A stretch of DNA of 64,000 nucleotides from NCBI GenBank assembly GCA_043228905.1, contig JBHGNT010000014.1, positions 20,646,001 through 20,710,000 of the forward strand. Reading direction: 5' to 3'. This DNA is from Azolla caroliniana (taxonomy: Eukaryota > Polypodiophyta). This document shows positions 10,109-20,310 of this stretch, in pieces (within the stretch, counting starts at the first letter, position 1; each line of letters begins with the position of its first letter). The notes below the pieces were generated by a model. It saw only the letters and a program-made list of their open reading frames with translations, did no database searches and was not told where the DNA came from. The position numbers and the translations under genes are program-made.

Positions 10109-10772
10109 ATTTGGTTTCGGTTGACGAAGCTCGGTTCGGAGTTGACTACGAACCTTGTTGGAGTGCAGCCGGTTGGCTCACCCGATATCGTTCTAGTCGG
10201 ATTTGAACCCGAGTCGGTTCAGCTTCGGAACTTGCTCGAATTGACTCCGGTAGCTTGAGGGACAGAACCGACTGGTCTTCCCGAATGTTGCCGAGTCGGA
10301 GTGAGCCCGGTTCGTTTCGGATATATATGCCGAATACCGATTATTGAAACCGATTATCTAGACCGATTCTGCTTCGGTTGACTTCAGCAACGAGAGAGAC
10401 GGATCCAACTGATCCTCCCGAATGTCGATCAGCCAGATGAAGCACGAATTTGGGTTGTGGTCTTGAGACCGATCTGCACCGAGTGGTTACAATGAGCGGC
10501 GAGCAGCGTTTGATGACCTCTTCGGATGCCGTTTAACCGAATGGAGCACGATCGTGTCAATGTTGCACAAGGGGATTTCACCTCGAGCGGTTACGATCAC
10601 AAGGGACAGAGTACAACCTGCTGGCTTACTCCAAGCGAAGATGATCTAACGCGATGAGATGCAAACCTCGTTTTTCTTCTTCTTCTCTCTTCTTCGAATG
10701 ACGCAAGAAACCGAATGCTGTGCAGGCTGAGACGACGGCCGACAGCGGGATGAAGGACCGAATACTGTGCAG
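10109..10772 (-). other. Copia untranslated leader
   Basis: About 660 bp between primer-binding site and gag-pol, expected to hold the packaging and dimerisation signals of the genomic RNA. Short CCGACTCGG-like motifs recur. No open frame of note. Confidence 0.7.
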
Positions 10773-10784
10773 GCTCTGATACCA
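10773..10784 (-). other. Copia primer-binding site
   Basis: The minus strand reads TGGTATCAGAGC, two bases inside the 5' LTR. This is the standard complement of the 3' end of plant initiator methionine tRNA, which primes minus-strand synthesis. Confidence 0.95.
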
Positions 10785-10786
10785 GA

Positions 10787-11086
10787 TGTTGGAGACAAGG
10801 CCGTGTCGATGCGGAAGATCAAGAAGCATTCGATTAGGTTTGAATACCTGCGTATGACAGTCTCTGAGTCGTTGCACAGAGAGAGAGAGAGAGAGAGAGA
10901 GGCACAAAACGACTTTCTATTCCATAGAAGAAAATAATACAACCAACCTTACAAAAAGGTTACAAGGTCACTTTATATAGTGACAACCTAGGGCAACTAC
11001 CCTTTATGCTAATTACACAAATGCCCCAAACTTGGGCTATACAAAGGGATAGTGTGAATACGTCCATTATACACTTGTATTCGACA
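10787..11086 (-). repeat. Copia 5' LTR
   Basis: 300 bp, two bases longer than the partner LTR because of one extra GA unit. It carries the TATA box that would start the genomic RNA, with the (CT)n tract falling in the transcribed leader. Confidence 0.93.
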
Positions 11087-11399
11087 TACTCCACATCATT
11101 CGACAAAGAGTTAGAGTCATCTGCATCTGATGAAGAGTTAGAATTGTCTTCATCCAAATGGGAGGAGGAAGAGGTCTATCCTTTCATGTACCGTTCGGCC
11201 AAGTATTTTGCATTCACAAGATGTACGTATGATTTGATGCTTAAAGATTTATTGGGTCAAGTTAAGGTAACATTTGAAACATTAAGCATGGTTGCAAAGG
11301 GCCCCTCTCAATCTTCATGCATGGAGGTGCATGAAGAGTCGTCTCATGCTTGGAAATGAGGGAGCAATCTAGCTTAAGGCATCGCCTAATCTTCAAATT

Positions 11400-14027
11400 A
11401 CTTACATAGAGAATTGGAGGGAGGTAGTATTGGTGTCACATGGTGGCGCATCACATCACCCATTGACGGGTACTTTGAAAGAGTTAAAGAGACATTGGGC
11501 CCATGATCTTCGTGACCATGGGATCCCTAGTGCGTATGTGAGAGCACTGGGTGATCGATGTGATTGTCAAGATGTGATTGACGGGTACTTTGAAAGAGTT
11601 AAAGAGACATTGGGCCCATGATCTTCGTGACCATGGGATCCCTAGAGCGTATGTGAGAGCACTGGGTGATCGATGTGATTGTCAAGTTGTGTCGAAGTCA
11701 ACTCCTGTCGACATGGGGGGACAAGTGTCATGAAATATAAGAAGTCTAGACCCATAGAGATGATCGAGATAGAGTCCCTTAAGGTAGATGATACAGTCGC
11801 AGATGTTCAATCAAAGTATCATACACGCTTCCGTAGAGGGGTGCAAATATGATTAGTAATAATTGTCATCGTGCTGGTGCGCCTGGACGGCAATATTCGT
11901 GCACTCGACATCGAAAGTCTTCATCTCGATGTGGGTGTACTTTCATGTGGATGTTCGAAGGAATGGCAGGGTTGACCATGGGACCATGACCATTTCAATA
12001 TATGGACCGCATAGTGGTCATATACCGGGAAGTAGACCAGATGTGTACGAATTTCCGGCACACCCAAATGTCATAAGTTGTTGCAAAGATGACCTTTTTG
12101 ATGTTGGATGTGCAAGGCATGTGGCACGGATGAGCATGTGTAAGGAAAAATATCATAAGTCCAAGGCTAGTCTATTAGACCTTGTTAGTTATAGGTTCTT
12201 TATGATACCAAAGGAGGTCCATAACATGACAAATAGGTTAAAAATTGGGAGTGCCATGTCAGAGGTTGATTGGTCTTTGATGATGCAAGATGCCTATGCA
12301 CTTCGAGATCTTGGGAAGGTGGCTCATGTCCAGCCTTACTTGCCTGGTGAATATGGATCTCTAGCAAGGCAACCATTTATCTAAGTGATTCAAGATCGAT
12401 GGATGTTAGAAATGTGTGAGCGATTGCCAATAAACAACTCATGGGCAATCGATTCCACATTTAAAACAAACCAATTTGGGTTGTCATTATATGCAGTTGT
12501 GCCCCCAAACGCCATGGGAATTGGTATCCATTATGGTACATGATATGTAGTTCTGACAAGAGATCAAACCATGAGCAAGTTGCATTAGAAACTTGCTTGA
12601 GAGTCATATTTGCAAGGATGCCGAATGTGAGGCCAAATGCAGTAGTCATCGATAAAAGTTGGATGTCATATAATGCCATAAGTAATGTGGTTGCAACAGA
12701 CCGTCAATGTTGGACTGTTGCAAATGGGCAAAGGTCGCAAACACATTGTCGACTTTTGTTGTGTCAGTTCCACGCCAAAAAAGCATGGATGGACCACTTG
12801 TTGCCAAAGGTAAGTGCAAATGAGAGAAATCATCTTTATCACCGGTTGTGCAAACTTTTGCAATGCATTACTAAATCCACATTAGTGCCCAATGTGAGAA
12901 CTTAAAGGTAGAATATGCTAACAAGCCAGGTGTTTGGCAATATATAGAAGGAGGATGGTGTGGCTTGACATGTGTGTGGAGGAAATTGAGTTTGGTAGAA
13001 TGTTCAACTACGGACATGTTGACACCACTAATATTGGTAGTTTATCAAATATACTGCCTTGGACGAAGAATAAACCGATCAATTACCAATCTTCTGCATG
13101 TTGTAAATGGGGATTGTGAAAAATCACTTGTGTTGGAGGGACCGGACTCATTGAATGGTATAAGCGACGACAAGAAATATGTGAGAATGGTATATTTTCA
13201 CCCCTTGCAAATTGTAGGGATCAAAGGTCAAGACTTAAAGAGGCTGAGGGGATACTTGAAAGGTATGAAACTAATATTGCAACAATGCATATTGTGGACG
13301 AGGCTCGATATTGGTTTAAAATTTTGAGCTTGACAACTCCCACTATATGGAATAATGTATCACTCCAGTGCTCATATTGTGATTGTCAAGACCTTGCGAG
13401 TAAATGTAAGCATATACTTGGCATTCAGATGATTATTGAGAGGCACATGCCACATCTATGTGGGTTGTTACCTTTTATAGATCACGCGACCCATATGCGC
13501 AGTGACCATTTCACATAAAAAGAAGTGGAGACTGAGGTAGAAGTAGTCGAGGAGACAATCCCTATAGCATCAAATATGGAGGAAAGGGAGTCAAAATTAC
13601 AAACGGTTGAGGCAATTATTCAATGTCTCAGGCAAGGGTTATGAACCCTCACCCGTGCAACAGTTTTGCATGTATGGAGTCCATTGAAGAAATGACCCAG
13701 ACTGAATGGTATTGCGTTGTTGCACCAAAACCAACCGATAAAGAAGATGGTGGATCCACAAGGCAGTCGCAAGCAATTGGTGCGAAGAGAAGAGCATCAA
13801 TTGACATTTCACAAGATCTTATTGGCAGCTACCCAAACACTTCCAAAACACACATCGGAAAAATGCAAAGAGGTGCAAGTCGAGCTAGGAGGCGATTGCC
13901 AATATGTGCGATAGAGAAGATTCGATGCTTGCATTGTGATGCCTTGACCTTTAGATCAGGGGACTCGAACGCTGATTGTTGCAAGAATTATGGTTGCATT
14001 TTGCCAACATCCCCAGATGAGCCATAA
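11400..14027 (+). pseudogene. MULE transposase remnant with SWIM zinc-finger motif
   Basis: Several plus-strand frames together read as a Mutator-type transposase. They are an N-terminal part with IYGPHSGHIPG and PKEVHNMTNRL (11,863-12,384); the first catalytic Asp block AIDSTFKTNQFGLSLYAVVP (about 12,450-12,510); the second Asp block AVVIDKSW with LCQFHAKKAWMDHL (12,540-12,830); a SWIM motif CDCQDLASKCKH (about 13,380-13,415); and a C-terminal Cys-rich segment ending CLHCDALTF...CCKNYGC (13,623-14,027). A TAA at 12,382-12,384 and frameshifts near 12,538 and elsewhere destroy the gene. A local 115-bp duplication at 11,462-11,691 is a further defect. An intact protein would bind the element ends and cut DNA. 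Confidence 0.8.
11462..11691. repeat. 115-bp tandem duplication in the MULE
   Basis: Two nearly identical copies starting at 11,462 and 11,577. They include ACGGGTACTTTGAAAGAG and GGTGATCGATGTGATTGTC. Confidence 0.9.
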
Positions 14028-14419
14028 ACATGGCTTTAGTGGTTGTTTAGGAACTTTAGTTAAGGATATTTAGTTTAGAGTCTACACAATTTTGATTGGC
14101 CGTTCAAAGCATTTTGTTTCAGGACAAATGCATTTAGGTTTATGAAACGAGTATGTTTTAAGTTGATTTATGTTGTAAGTTGTAAGTTTTATGTTTAAAG
14201 TTTATTTATTTATTTCAGGTCTAAGTTTGTATATTTCTTGAAGTTAAGTTTTATGTTTGGCAATGATTACTTGTTGTTAAGACTATGTTTTAAGTATGAT
14301 AAAGTTCGTCAAATGGGAAGTTTCAATGTTTTAGTTTTTGGCTATTGTATTTGTTATCTTAAGTTTTAAGTTTCAAGTTCTGAGTGAATTGAAGATTTTG
14401 GTGGAAATGATATATTTGG
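14028..14419. other. AT-rich stretch without gene
   Basis: Downstream of the MULE coding remnant. It is full of short TTTAAGTTTTATG-like repeats and is probably the element's 3' untranslated sequence. No open frame recognised. Confidence 0.5.
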
Positions 14420-14475
14420 TTGGGCGACTTGCAACAATCAAGTTGGGCAACCTACAACGGTTGGGCGACCTCTAA
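14420..14475. repeat. Subterminal CGCCCAACC array, inverted orientation
   Basis: The plus strand reads GGTTGGGCGACTT, GTTGGGCAACC and GGTTGGGCGACC within 55 bp, the reverse complement of the array at 5130-5240. It is taken as the right subterminal region of the MULE. Confidence 0.5.
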
Positions 14476-14699
14476 CAACTATTGTTTTCGCGGGTTTTCT
14501 CTTATCCATATCAAATGGTGCAGATTGCATGCGCCATCAGTTGAACGACCTGCACCGCCTGTGGTCATGATTCCCTCGCCGACCCCTATTTATGATTTGG
14601 TAGCATTTAGTTGCTTTCCGCATAGCTTGTTGGACTTCCCATTCAGATTGCTTACCTTTGCTTCGGGTGGTCACTTGATAGACACAAGCCTATGCAATG

Positions 14700-14958
14700 C
14701 AATGCGATACATTTGTATGAGATTGTGGTGAGAAGAAGCGTGGGCGTGGAGATAAAAAGTATGTTAATGTAATGCATTATGTACGTGTGGCGGTCCATAA
14801 ATGGAAATAAGAGAAAAATAGGCGAGTTAAGAAAATAAATTATACAAATATCATCCATCGTACATAATACATATACATATTTGTTTCTTCATCTTCAGCT
14901 CCAGCTTTGCTTCCATCATCATCTCTTCGATCGATCGATCGATCGATCATATCCAGAG
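14700..14958 (+). promoter_or_regulatory. Probable PPD4 promoter and 5' leader
   Basis: Between the MULE end and the PPD4 start. It contains a GATA motif in GGAGATAAAAAG (14,749-14,758) and a G-box-like core ACGTG in TACGTGTGGC (14,783-14,787). Both are common in light-responsive plant promoters, but short motifs like these also arise by chance. A pyrimidine-rich stretch and a (GATC)n run at about 14,930-14,948 lie just before the ATG. No clear TATA box was fixed. Confidence 0.35.
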
Positions 14959-17900
14959 ATGATCGATCAGGTGCTGCCTTCTCCTTCTGTAGATATTCTA
15001 TGCTCTCTATATGATTTCCCCTCCGCATCTCTATTCCATGTCAACAATAATGCGAAGAAGAAGAGCTCCCCCTCCTTCCCTCAGTTTCATACCGTGAACT
15101 GTTCTCAGCAGATTAGCGCTTACAGGAGGAAATTAGGGTTTCGTGCACAGGCTAAAGTATCAGAATTAGTTACTTCATCATCTCTGCCATGTTCCGTTTC
15201 TTCTTCTTCTTCTTCTTCTTCTTCTTCGAATTTGACTGTTGATAGCAGTAGGAGAACTGTGCTCCTTGCTGGTCTTTTGAGCTGTGTGGTGTCTCATTGT
15301 GGGAGTGCGATGGCTGTGAAACAGATCCTTCTTCCAGGAAGAGTTCCCGGACTCTCTCCACCTGATGAAAATGGTAACACCTTTGCTTTTGAGTTGCACT
15401 CTTTTGTAGTCTATGATTTGAATCTTTACCAGATTGATCGCTCGTGGAAATGTTTCTTTTTCCTGTTTTCTCTTTATGTTGAATCTATACTCGTTTTCAA
15501 GATCGCTTTTGCAAGCTTCGTGAAAATTGTAAGCTTCGTTTTCAAGATCGCTTTTGTTTTCTTTGTATGTTGAATCTCGATCAGGTAAACCTAGCATTTG
15601 CAAGAAGCCTTATTATGGTTGATGGCCCTGAAAATACTAAGCATACACATCAAGAAACTTTGTTGTCTTGGTCAAACATTTGTACGTCTTTTGAATGAAT
15701 CTCGACAAGATGAATCAAAATATAGTAAGTTTATAGTTCAAGAAACTTTTAATGTCCGTTTTGAGTCTGTATCAGATACAATTGGTTAGTGTACACTTCA
15801 AAAAGAACGTTCTTCTTTCTTATGTTGAATTGGCGGTCCTTCTTGAGATTTAAAGGGCAATCCAACATTTCAAAAACCTTGGTTGTCTCCATGTTGAAAA
15901 GCCAAGGAATTTCCTTATATTCATCAATAACTTCTCACATCTAGTAAGCTGAATATATCAAGACATTGTCGAGTCTCCACCTGATGACAGTGGTTGGTGT
16001 GTTTGTTCAAATTTTTTTGTTGTCTGTAGGTAGAGTGGAAATGGTAAGCTGGAATTTGAGACTGGCCTTTTGACTGTGGTCAGCAGAGGGATTGATTGAG
16101 AAATTAATGCAGCAGTTGAGTTGGCCATTAGTACAAGCAATTTGATGTATTGAAACAGAGGGAGTGATCCAGATATTAATGCAGCAGTTGAGTTAGCCAT
16201 TAGTACAAGCCATTGAATGTATTGACGCAGGGGGAGTGATTGAGAAGTTAATGCAGCACTTACAGTAGCCATTAGTACAAGCAATTCAACGTATTGAAAA
16301 AACCTTAGTTTTGAGAACTGAGATTACTTTTCACTTCAAGCCATTGACTTGTACTTGCAACTGTTTGCTGCCTAGGAATGCATTAGCTTGCTAGTCCAGT
16401 TATATCCCTTAGTTGTAATCGAGCTTCAACACTCAGCTTAGTACATGATCTCTGTCTCCTCAATTATGTATATTTGTTTCTGTGCAAGCTCTATTTTCTA
16501 TGCAAAGTTAGTAATATAAGATTTGTCGTTTCCTGACTGGTAAAAGTTTTTATACATGGAAGAAAATATGCCATCTTCATAAGCGATCAACCACTGTAAG
16601 AATACATCATAACCTTTGGAAGATGGGATATCTGTGATGAAATCCACGGAAATGGATTTCCATGGACCAACTAGAATGAACAAATCATATAGTCGATGTT
16701 CAGGAATCTTTGATCGACAACTTACATCACAAGTAGAAACATAGTCAGTCCATGACAAATGACGAACCTTAGGCCACAAGTAGTTTCGAGTAACTAGATC
16801 CAATGTTTTCACAACTCCGAAATGTCTCTTGTAGACCATCTGTTAGAGATGCTAATATATCATTCCGTTATTCTTATCTGTCTGAAAACTAACCTCTATG
16901 TGAACATAAGATCCCATAATGAGGATAATACATTTTCATCCATGAAAATGGTTTAATGTCCACCCCAAGAGAACACCATAATGGTTACAATAGAAAAGTC
17001 AGACATGTGTTCTATTGGTATGTATTTTGTCAAGAACATGCTTGCAATGTGAACTGTTATCGAGCTTGACTGCATGATACAGAAGTGTATTTAACATGTT
17101 TTTTCAACCAAATTTTTTGTGATGTGTATGCTTCATTTAGACCTAAGCTATTCGTGGTTTTTCCTTACATGTAGTTCCATGGCTTTTCAAAGAGGTAATT
17201 TCTATCTAAAAGCCAACTAACCCTTCATTAATTGCTTTTTAATGTCTTCACTAATGTCTTCTTAATCCAGTTATCATATTCAATGTTTTCTTAATCCAGT
17301 TATCATATTCAATGTTTTCTTAATCCAGTTATCATATTCAATATGGCTTTTCAAAGAGGTAATTTCTATCTAAAAGCCAACTAACCCTTCATTAATTGCT
17401 TTTTAATGTCTTCACTAATGTCTTCTTAATCCAGTTATCATATTCAATGTTTTCTTAATCCAGTTATCATATTCAATGTTTTCTTAATCCAGTTATCATA
17501 TTCAATCTCTTCTTAATCCAGTTATCATATTCAATCTCGTCTTAATCCAGTTATCATATTCAATCTCTTCTTAATCCAGTTATCATATTCAATCTCTTCT
17601 TAATCCAGTTATCATATTCAATCTCTTCTTAATCCAGTCATTATATTCAATCTCTTCTTAATCCAGTCATCGTATCCAACCCCGTCATTAATTCCTTCTT
17701 AATCTAGTTATCTTATCTGACCCTTCTGCAGTGTCTTCTTAATCGAGTTATCATATCCTACCCTTTATTTATTCCCCTTTTACATATTATTAGCACAAAC
17801 GAAGCTAAACATGGCATTATCATATACCTTATTCATTCTGTCTGAGTAAATAATAAGTGCATGCATTATCTAATCTTTTATTTCTCAGAATGTGGGTATA

Positions 17901-20243
17901 AATGAGTGCTCTAGCTGGTACCCTTTATAATTTAAAGGAAACATAAATCTACATTCCGGTAATGCTGTATGGTTTTACATTTTTTAATTGATTGATTTCA
18001 CACTTGTATGGTGATTGTATGTTTGTTTAATTTCTTAGGTCTTAGGACATATCGTAGACCAGAGGGTAAATCAGGTGGCCATGGAGTGGGCTGGAGTCCA
18101 ATCATTCCATATTCCTTTAAAGTTCCTGATGATTGGGAGGAGGTGAGCCATGCATACACATTATTTGGTGACACAGTATGGTAATGAATGATGTTTTTCT
18201 GCCCTACATGGTTAATTTTTTGTGGCCTTTGTGCTGAATTGAATAAATAAAATCGCATTTAATTTGAAGAATCTGTACATGAACAGTGTTACTTAAAGAT
18301 CGCACATATGAACCAGGCAGGACTGAAACGGATAGAAATTCCCATTTGTGACTGAAGTTATGTTAGTGAAATTCAGTATCTAAAATGAATTTATACGTTT
18401 AGAAATAAACTTGTACAGGTTTGATTTACATACTTGATGTATACAATATTATTGTGATGGCACTGCCACAGAATACTTTTTCTGTTTCAATCGGTTTATG
18501 GCCTGCAGAGATTTTATTGGATTTGTAAACAACTATTCTCTCTAAATTTTTGTGCATGCAACATCAAATTCTGAAAACTGTTTCTAAATGATAAATAAGA
18601 GAGCTATTTCTAAACAGACACTCACTTGCATACAAATTTCCGTTGACATATCATTAAAATTGTAGGTTCCAGTATCAATTGCTGATCTTGGCGGGACGGA
18701 AATTGATTTAAGATTTTCAAATCAGAAGGAAGGGAACTTGAGTGTTGTTGTGGCACCTGTTTTGAGATTTTCAAGTGGTAGATTCTCATTGATAACATGA
18801 TTTCTGATAGATGAAGTAGATAAAAAATGTGGAGTGTCATTGTTCATATTGAATGTGATTATTCCATTCAAGGAGACAAGCTATAGCAAGCAAAAGGTAT
18901 CATTTCGATTTTGAAAATTCTCCCAATTATTTTGACTGTAGTTCTTTGATGTAGATCTGGGAGATGATGCAACAATCGAGAAGGTTGGACCACCAGAGAA
19001 AGTCATAGATGCATTTGGCCCAGAACTTGTTGGTCAAAATGTAGAAGGCCAGGTTACGGATATGAAAGTTGTTGAATATGACGGGAGGACATATTACTTT
19101 TATGAATTAAAAGTGCCACATGTTCTTATTACCGCGACTGCTGCAGGAAGTAGGCTTTATTTGATGACTGTCAGTGGCAATGGTATGTCATTTCCTTTTC
19201 TTTTAAACCTTTTGTGGTCAGGATTTCACAATTTTAAAAGGGTCGGTTGCGTCCATGTTTTTTACTTTGGTCATGTTCTTATACATCTGTGATAGCATCA
19301 AGCATGTAGTTTCTTTGACTCCAAGGATGCATCGTACGAAAAGTTTATGCACCTTTTCAGTGATTCAATCTGAGAGGACATAGTAGATTTCTCCCCAAGA
19401 CACCATACCATAGAGTAAGAAGTGGATCACAACACATCGAAGTGGCTGAGCTTAGTTTGTCATCTAAATTTGGCTTGTAATTTTGTCACTGTAATAGATG
19501 GTGTCCACCCCAGTAACCTTCATAACATAGAATAAGAATTGAATCACCAACCTCATTGAGGTGGCTGAGCTTACTTGGCCATCTAATGTTGGCTAGTGAT
19601 TTTGTGATTGGAATATATGCCCTGGTTGTTGGCGGTAGTTTACACAATAGCATCAAAGTCGAATTGAGAGAACCCAGGTCCAATCCTAGGCATGGACTAG
19701 GCCCTGTCTCATAGATTGCAATTGGTCTCCCGTGGACTTAAAAAATTATCTATCAAAATATCTATCTATCCTCGTACTTGAGTTAATATACTATGACTGC
19801 ATCTTCGTGTTTGAAGCTTGGGCAAATAATGATCCTTGGCCGTGTTCCATCTCTCTCTGAGGTACCAAAAATAGCTTATGGTTGGCACTTGGCAGATGAT
19901 TTTTTATCAAAGCATGATGCGTCACTTATATTCCAAAATTACTTGGTACATCTTTGGATGTCAGTTGCCTTTCCAATGACCTTATTTACATTGATGGTCT
20001 CTTTGTCCATTTAGGAGACGTGTTTGTGAAGCCTATGCACCTGTGAATCATGTGCAAATGTTGAATTCTCTTATATATTGGCATCAGAACATTTTTAATC
20101 CCGAATTGCAATTTATAATAGTTACAAGAGTGACAATACTTTCTGTATTGAAATCTTGTTTATAAAACATTTTTGCAGCCAGACAATGGAAGAAATATGG
20201 GCCAGAATTGAAAGAAATAGCGGGATCCTTTCGGGTAGGCTGA
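14959..20243 (+). CDS. PPD4: PsbP domain-containing protein 4, thylakoid lumen
   Basis: Five exons: 14,959-15,373, 18,039-18,142, 18,666-18,774, 18,955-19,182 and 20,179-20,243. All introns are GT-AG, the sum is 921 nt, and the product is 306 aa. The N-terminus is a Ser-rich chloroplast transit peptide. It is followed by a twin-arginine lumen signal, with Arg98-Arg99, a hydrophobic stretch and an Ala-Met-Ala cleavage site near 119. The mature part starts near PGRVPGLSPPDENG and carries a PsbP fold with TYRRPEGKSGGHGVGWSPI, SIADLGGTEIDLRFSN and PHVLITATAAGSRLYL. These match the PPD4 subgroup of the PsbP family as I remember it. PsbP relatives assist photosystem assembly; the exact role of PPD4 is not well settled. 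The ATG was preferred over an upstream TTG in the same frame. Intron 1 is long (2.7 kb) and holds repeats and a Gypsy fragment. Confidence 0.9.
16078..16295. repeat. 72-bp minisatellite in PPD4 intron 1
   Basis: About three copies of a 72-bp unit containing GCCATTAGTACAAGC and GGGAGTGAT. It is open on the minus strand only because 72 is a multiple of three. Confidence 0.8.
16498..16839 (-). pseudogene. Ty3/Gypsy integrase fragment in PPD4 intron 1
   Basis: The minus strand encodes HFGVVKTLDLVTRNYLWPKV, then CDVSCRSK and GPWKSISVDFITDIPSSKGY. This is the zinc-binding N-terminus and start of the catalytic core of a Gypsy-type integrase. Both flanks lack LTRs, protease or reverse transcriptase, and the frame drifts after ITDIPSSKGY. 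It is a short relic opposite in direction to its host gene. Confidence 0.85.
17171..17760. repeat. 29-bp minisatellite with 164-bp higher-order repeat
   Basis: About 15-17 copies of a 29-bp unit with the core CTTAATCCAGTTATCATATT. The first part is organised as a larger 164-bp repeat (a unit at 17,179 and again at 17,343). Later copies decay toward 17,760. It lies in PPD4 intron 1. Confidence 0.85.
19380..19620. repeat. Imperfect ~119-bp tandem duplication in PPD4 intron 4
   Basis: Two diverged copies share AGTGGCTGAGCTTA...TTTGTCATCTAA...TTGGCT. No coding meaning. Confidence 0.6.
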
Positions 20244-20310
20244 CCTGGCTATGTAAGCTGTATTTTTCTTATTGTTGCGTTACAATGGAAGAAATATGGG
20301 CCAGAAGTGG
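20184..20310 (+). repeat. Duplicated piece of PPD4 last exon
   Basis: A segment of the terminal exon, from ACAATGGAAGAAATATGG through GGCCAGAA (about 27 bp), recurs roughly 97 bp downstream at about 20,282. The second copy lies beyond the stop codon, within the probable 3' UTR. Confidence 0.8.

Larger units (their letters stand above)
5582..11086 (-). mobile_element. Complete young Ty1/Copia LTR retrotransposon
   Basis: The 5,505-bp element lies on the minus strand. LTRs are at 5582-5879 and 10,787-11,086, flanked by the 5-bp duplication TACTC (5577-5581 and 11,087-11,091). It has a primer-binding site, a polypurine tract and a single undamaged gag-pol frame. By eye the LTRs differ by one transition (T at one copy, C at the other, in the GAATAYGTCC stretch) and one repeat unit of a GA tract, so insertion was very recent. 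Its relatively GC-rich coding region contrasts with the AT-rich surroundings. All parts expected of an autonomous element are present. Confidence 0.95.
5508..11359 (+). pseudogene. MULE first open frame, interrupted by Copia
   Basis: An ATG at 5508 opens a frame of 24 complete codons that runs into the Copia insertion. After the element, with one copy of the 5-bp target removed, the same frame continues from 11,092 to a TGA at 11,357-11,359. The product would be acidic and Ser/Glu-rich, with a short segment around TRCTYDLMLKDLLGQVKV. I recognise no domain. It is the likely N-terminal part of the transposase or a separate MULE protein. The preserved frame shows that Copia landed in a then-open coding exon. 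Confidence 0.6.
5130..14600 (+). mobile_element. Decayed Mutator-like element (MULE), split by a Copia insertion
   Basis: The bounds are approximate, set by inverted CGCCCAACC arrays near both ends. Inside, on the plus strand, are a first open frame starting at 5508, the Copia element inserted at 5577-5581/11,087, the rest of that frame to 11,359, and MULE transposase remnants to 14,027. Without the Copia insertion and one target copy it would be about 4 kb. The left limit is uncertain because the same motif is also at base 1; the Ulp1-like gene at 3.5-4.5 kb may belong to the same larger element. Confidence 0.55.

Noticed and set aside
14881-14958. N-terminal extension of PPD4 from a TTG codon
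   Set aside because: Not an ATG; the ATG at 14,959 gives a normal transit peptide, and the upstream part is the (GATC)n leader.
15374-15573. Read-through of PPD4 exon 1 into a hydrophobic tail
   Set aside because: A GT donor at 15,374 joins in phase to exon 2 with the family sequence; the tail is intron sequence with internal repeats.
17220-17760. Regular 29-bp repeats resembling a CRISPR array
   Set aside because: The units are contiguous with no unique spacers, have no cas genes nearby, and lie in an intron of a plant nuclear gene.
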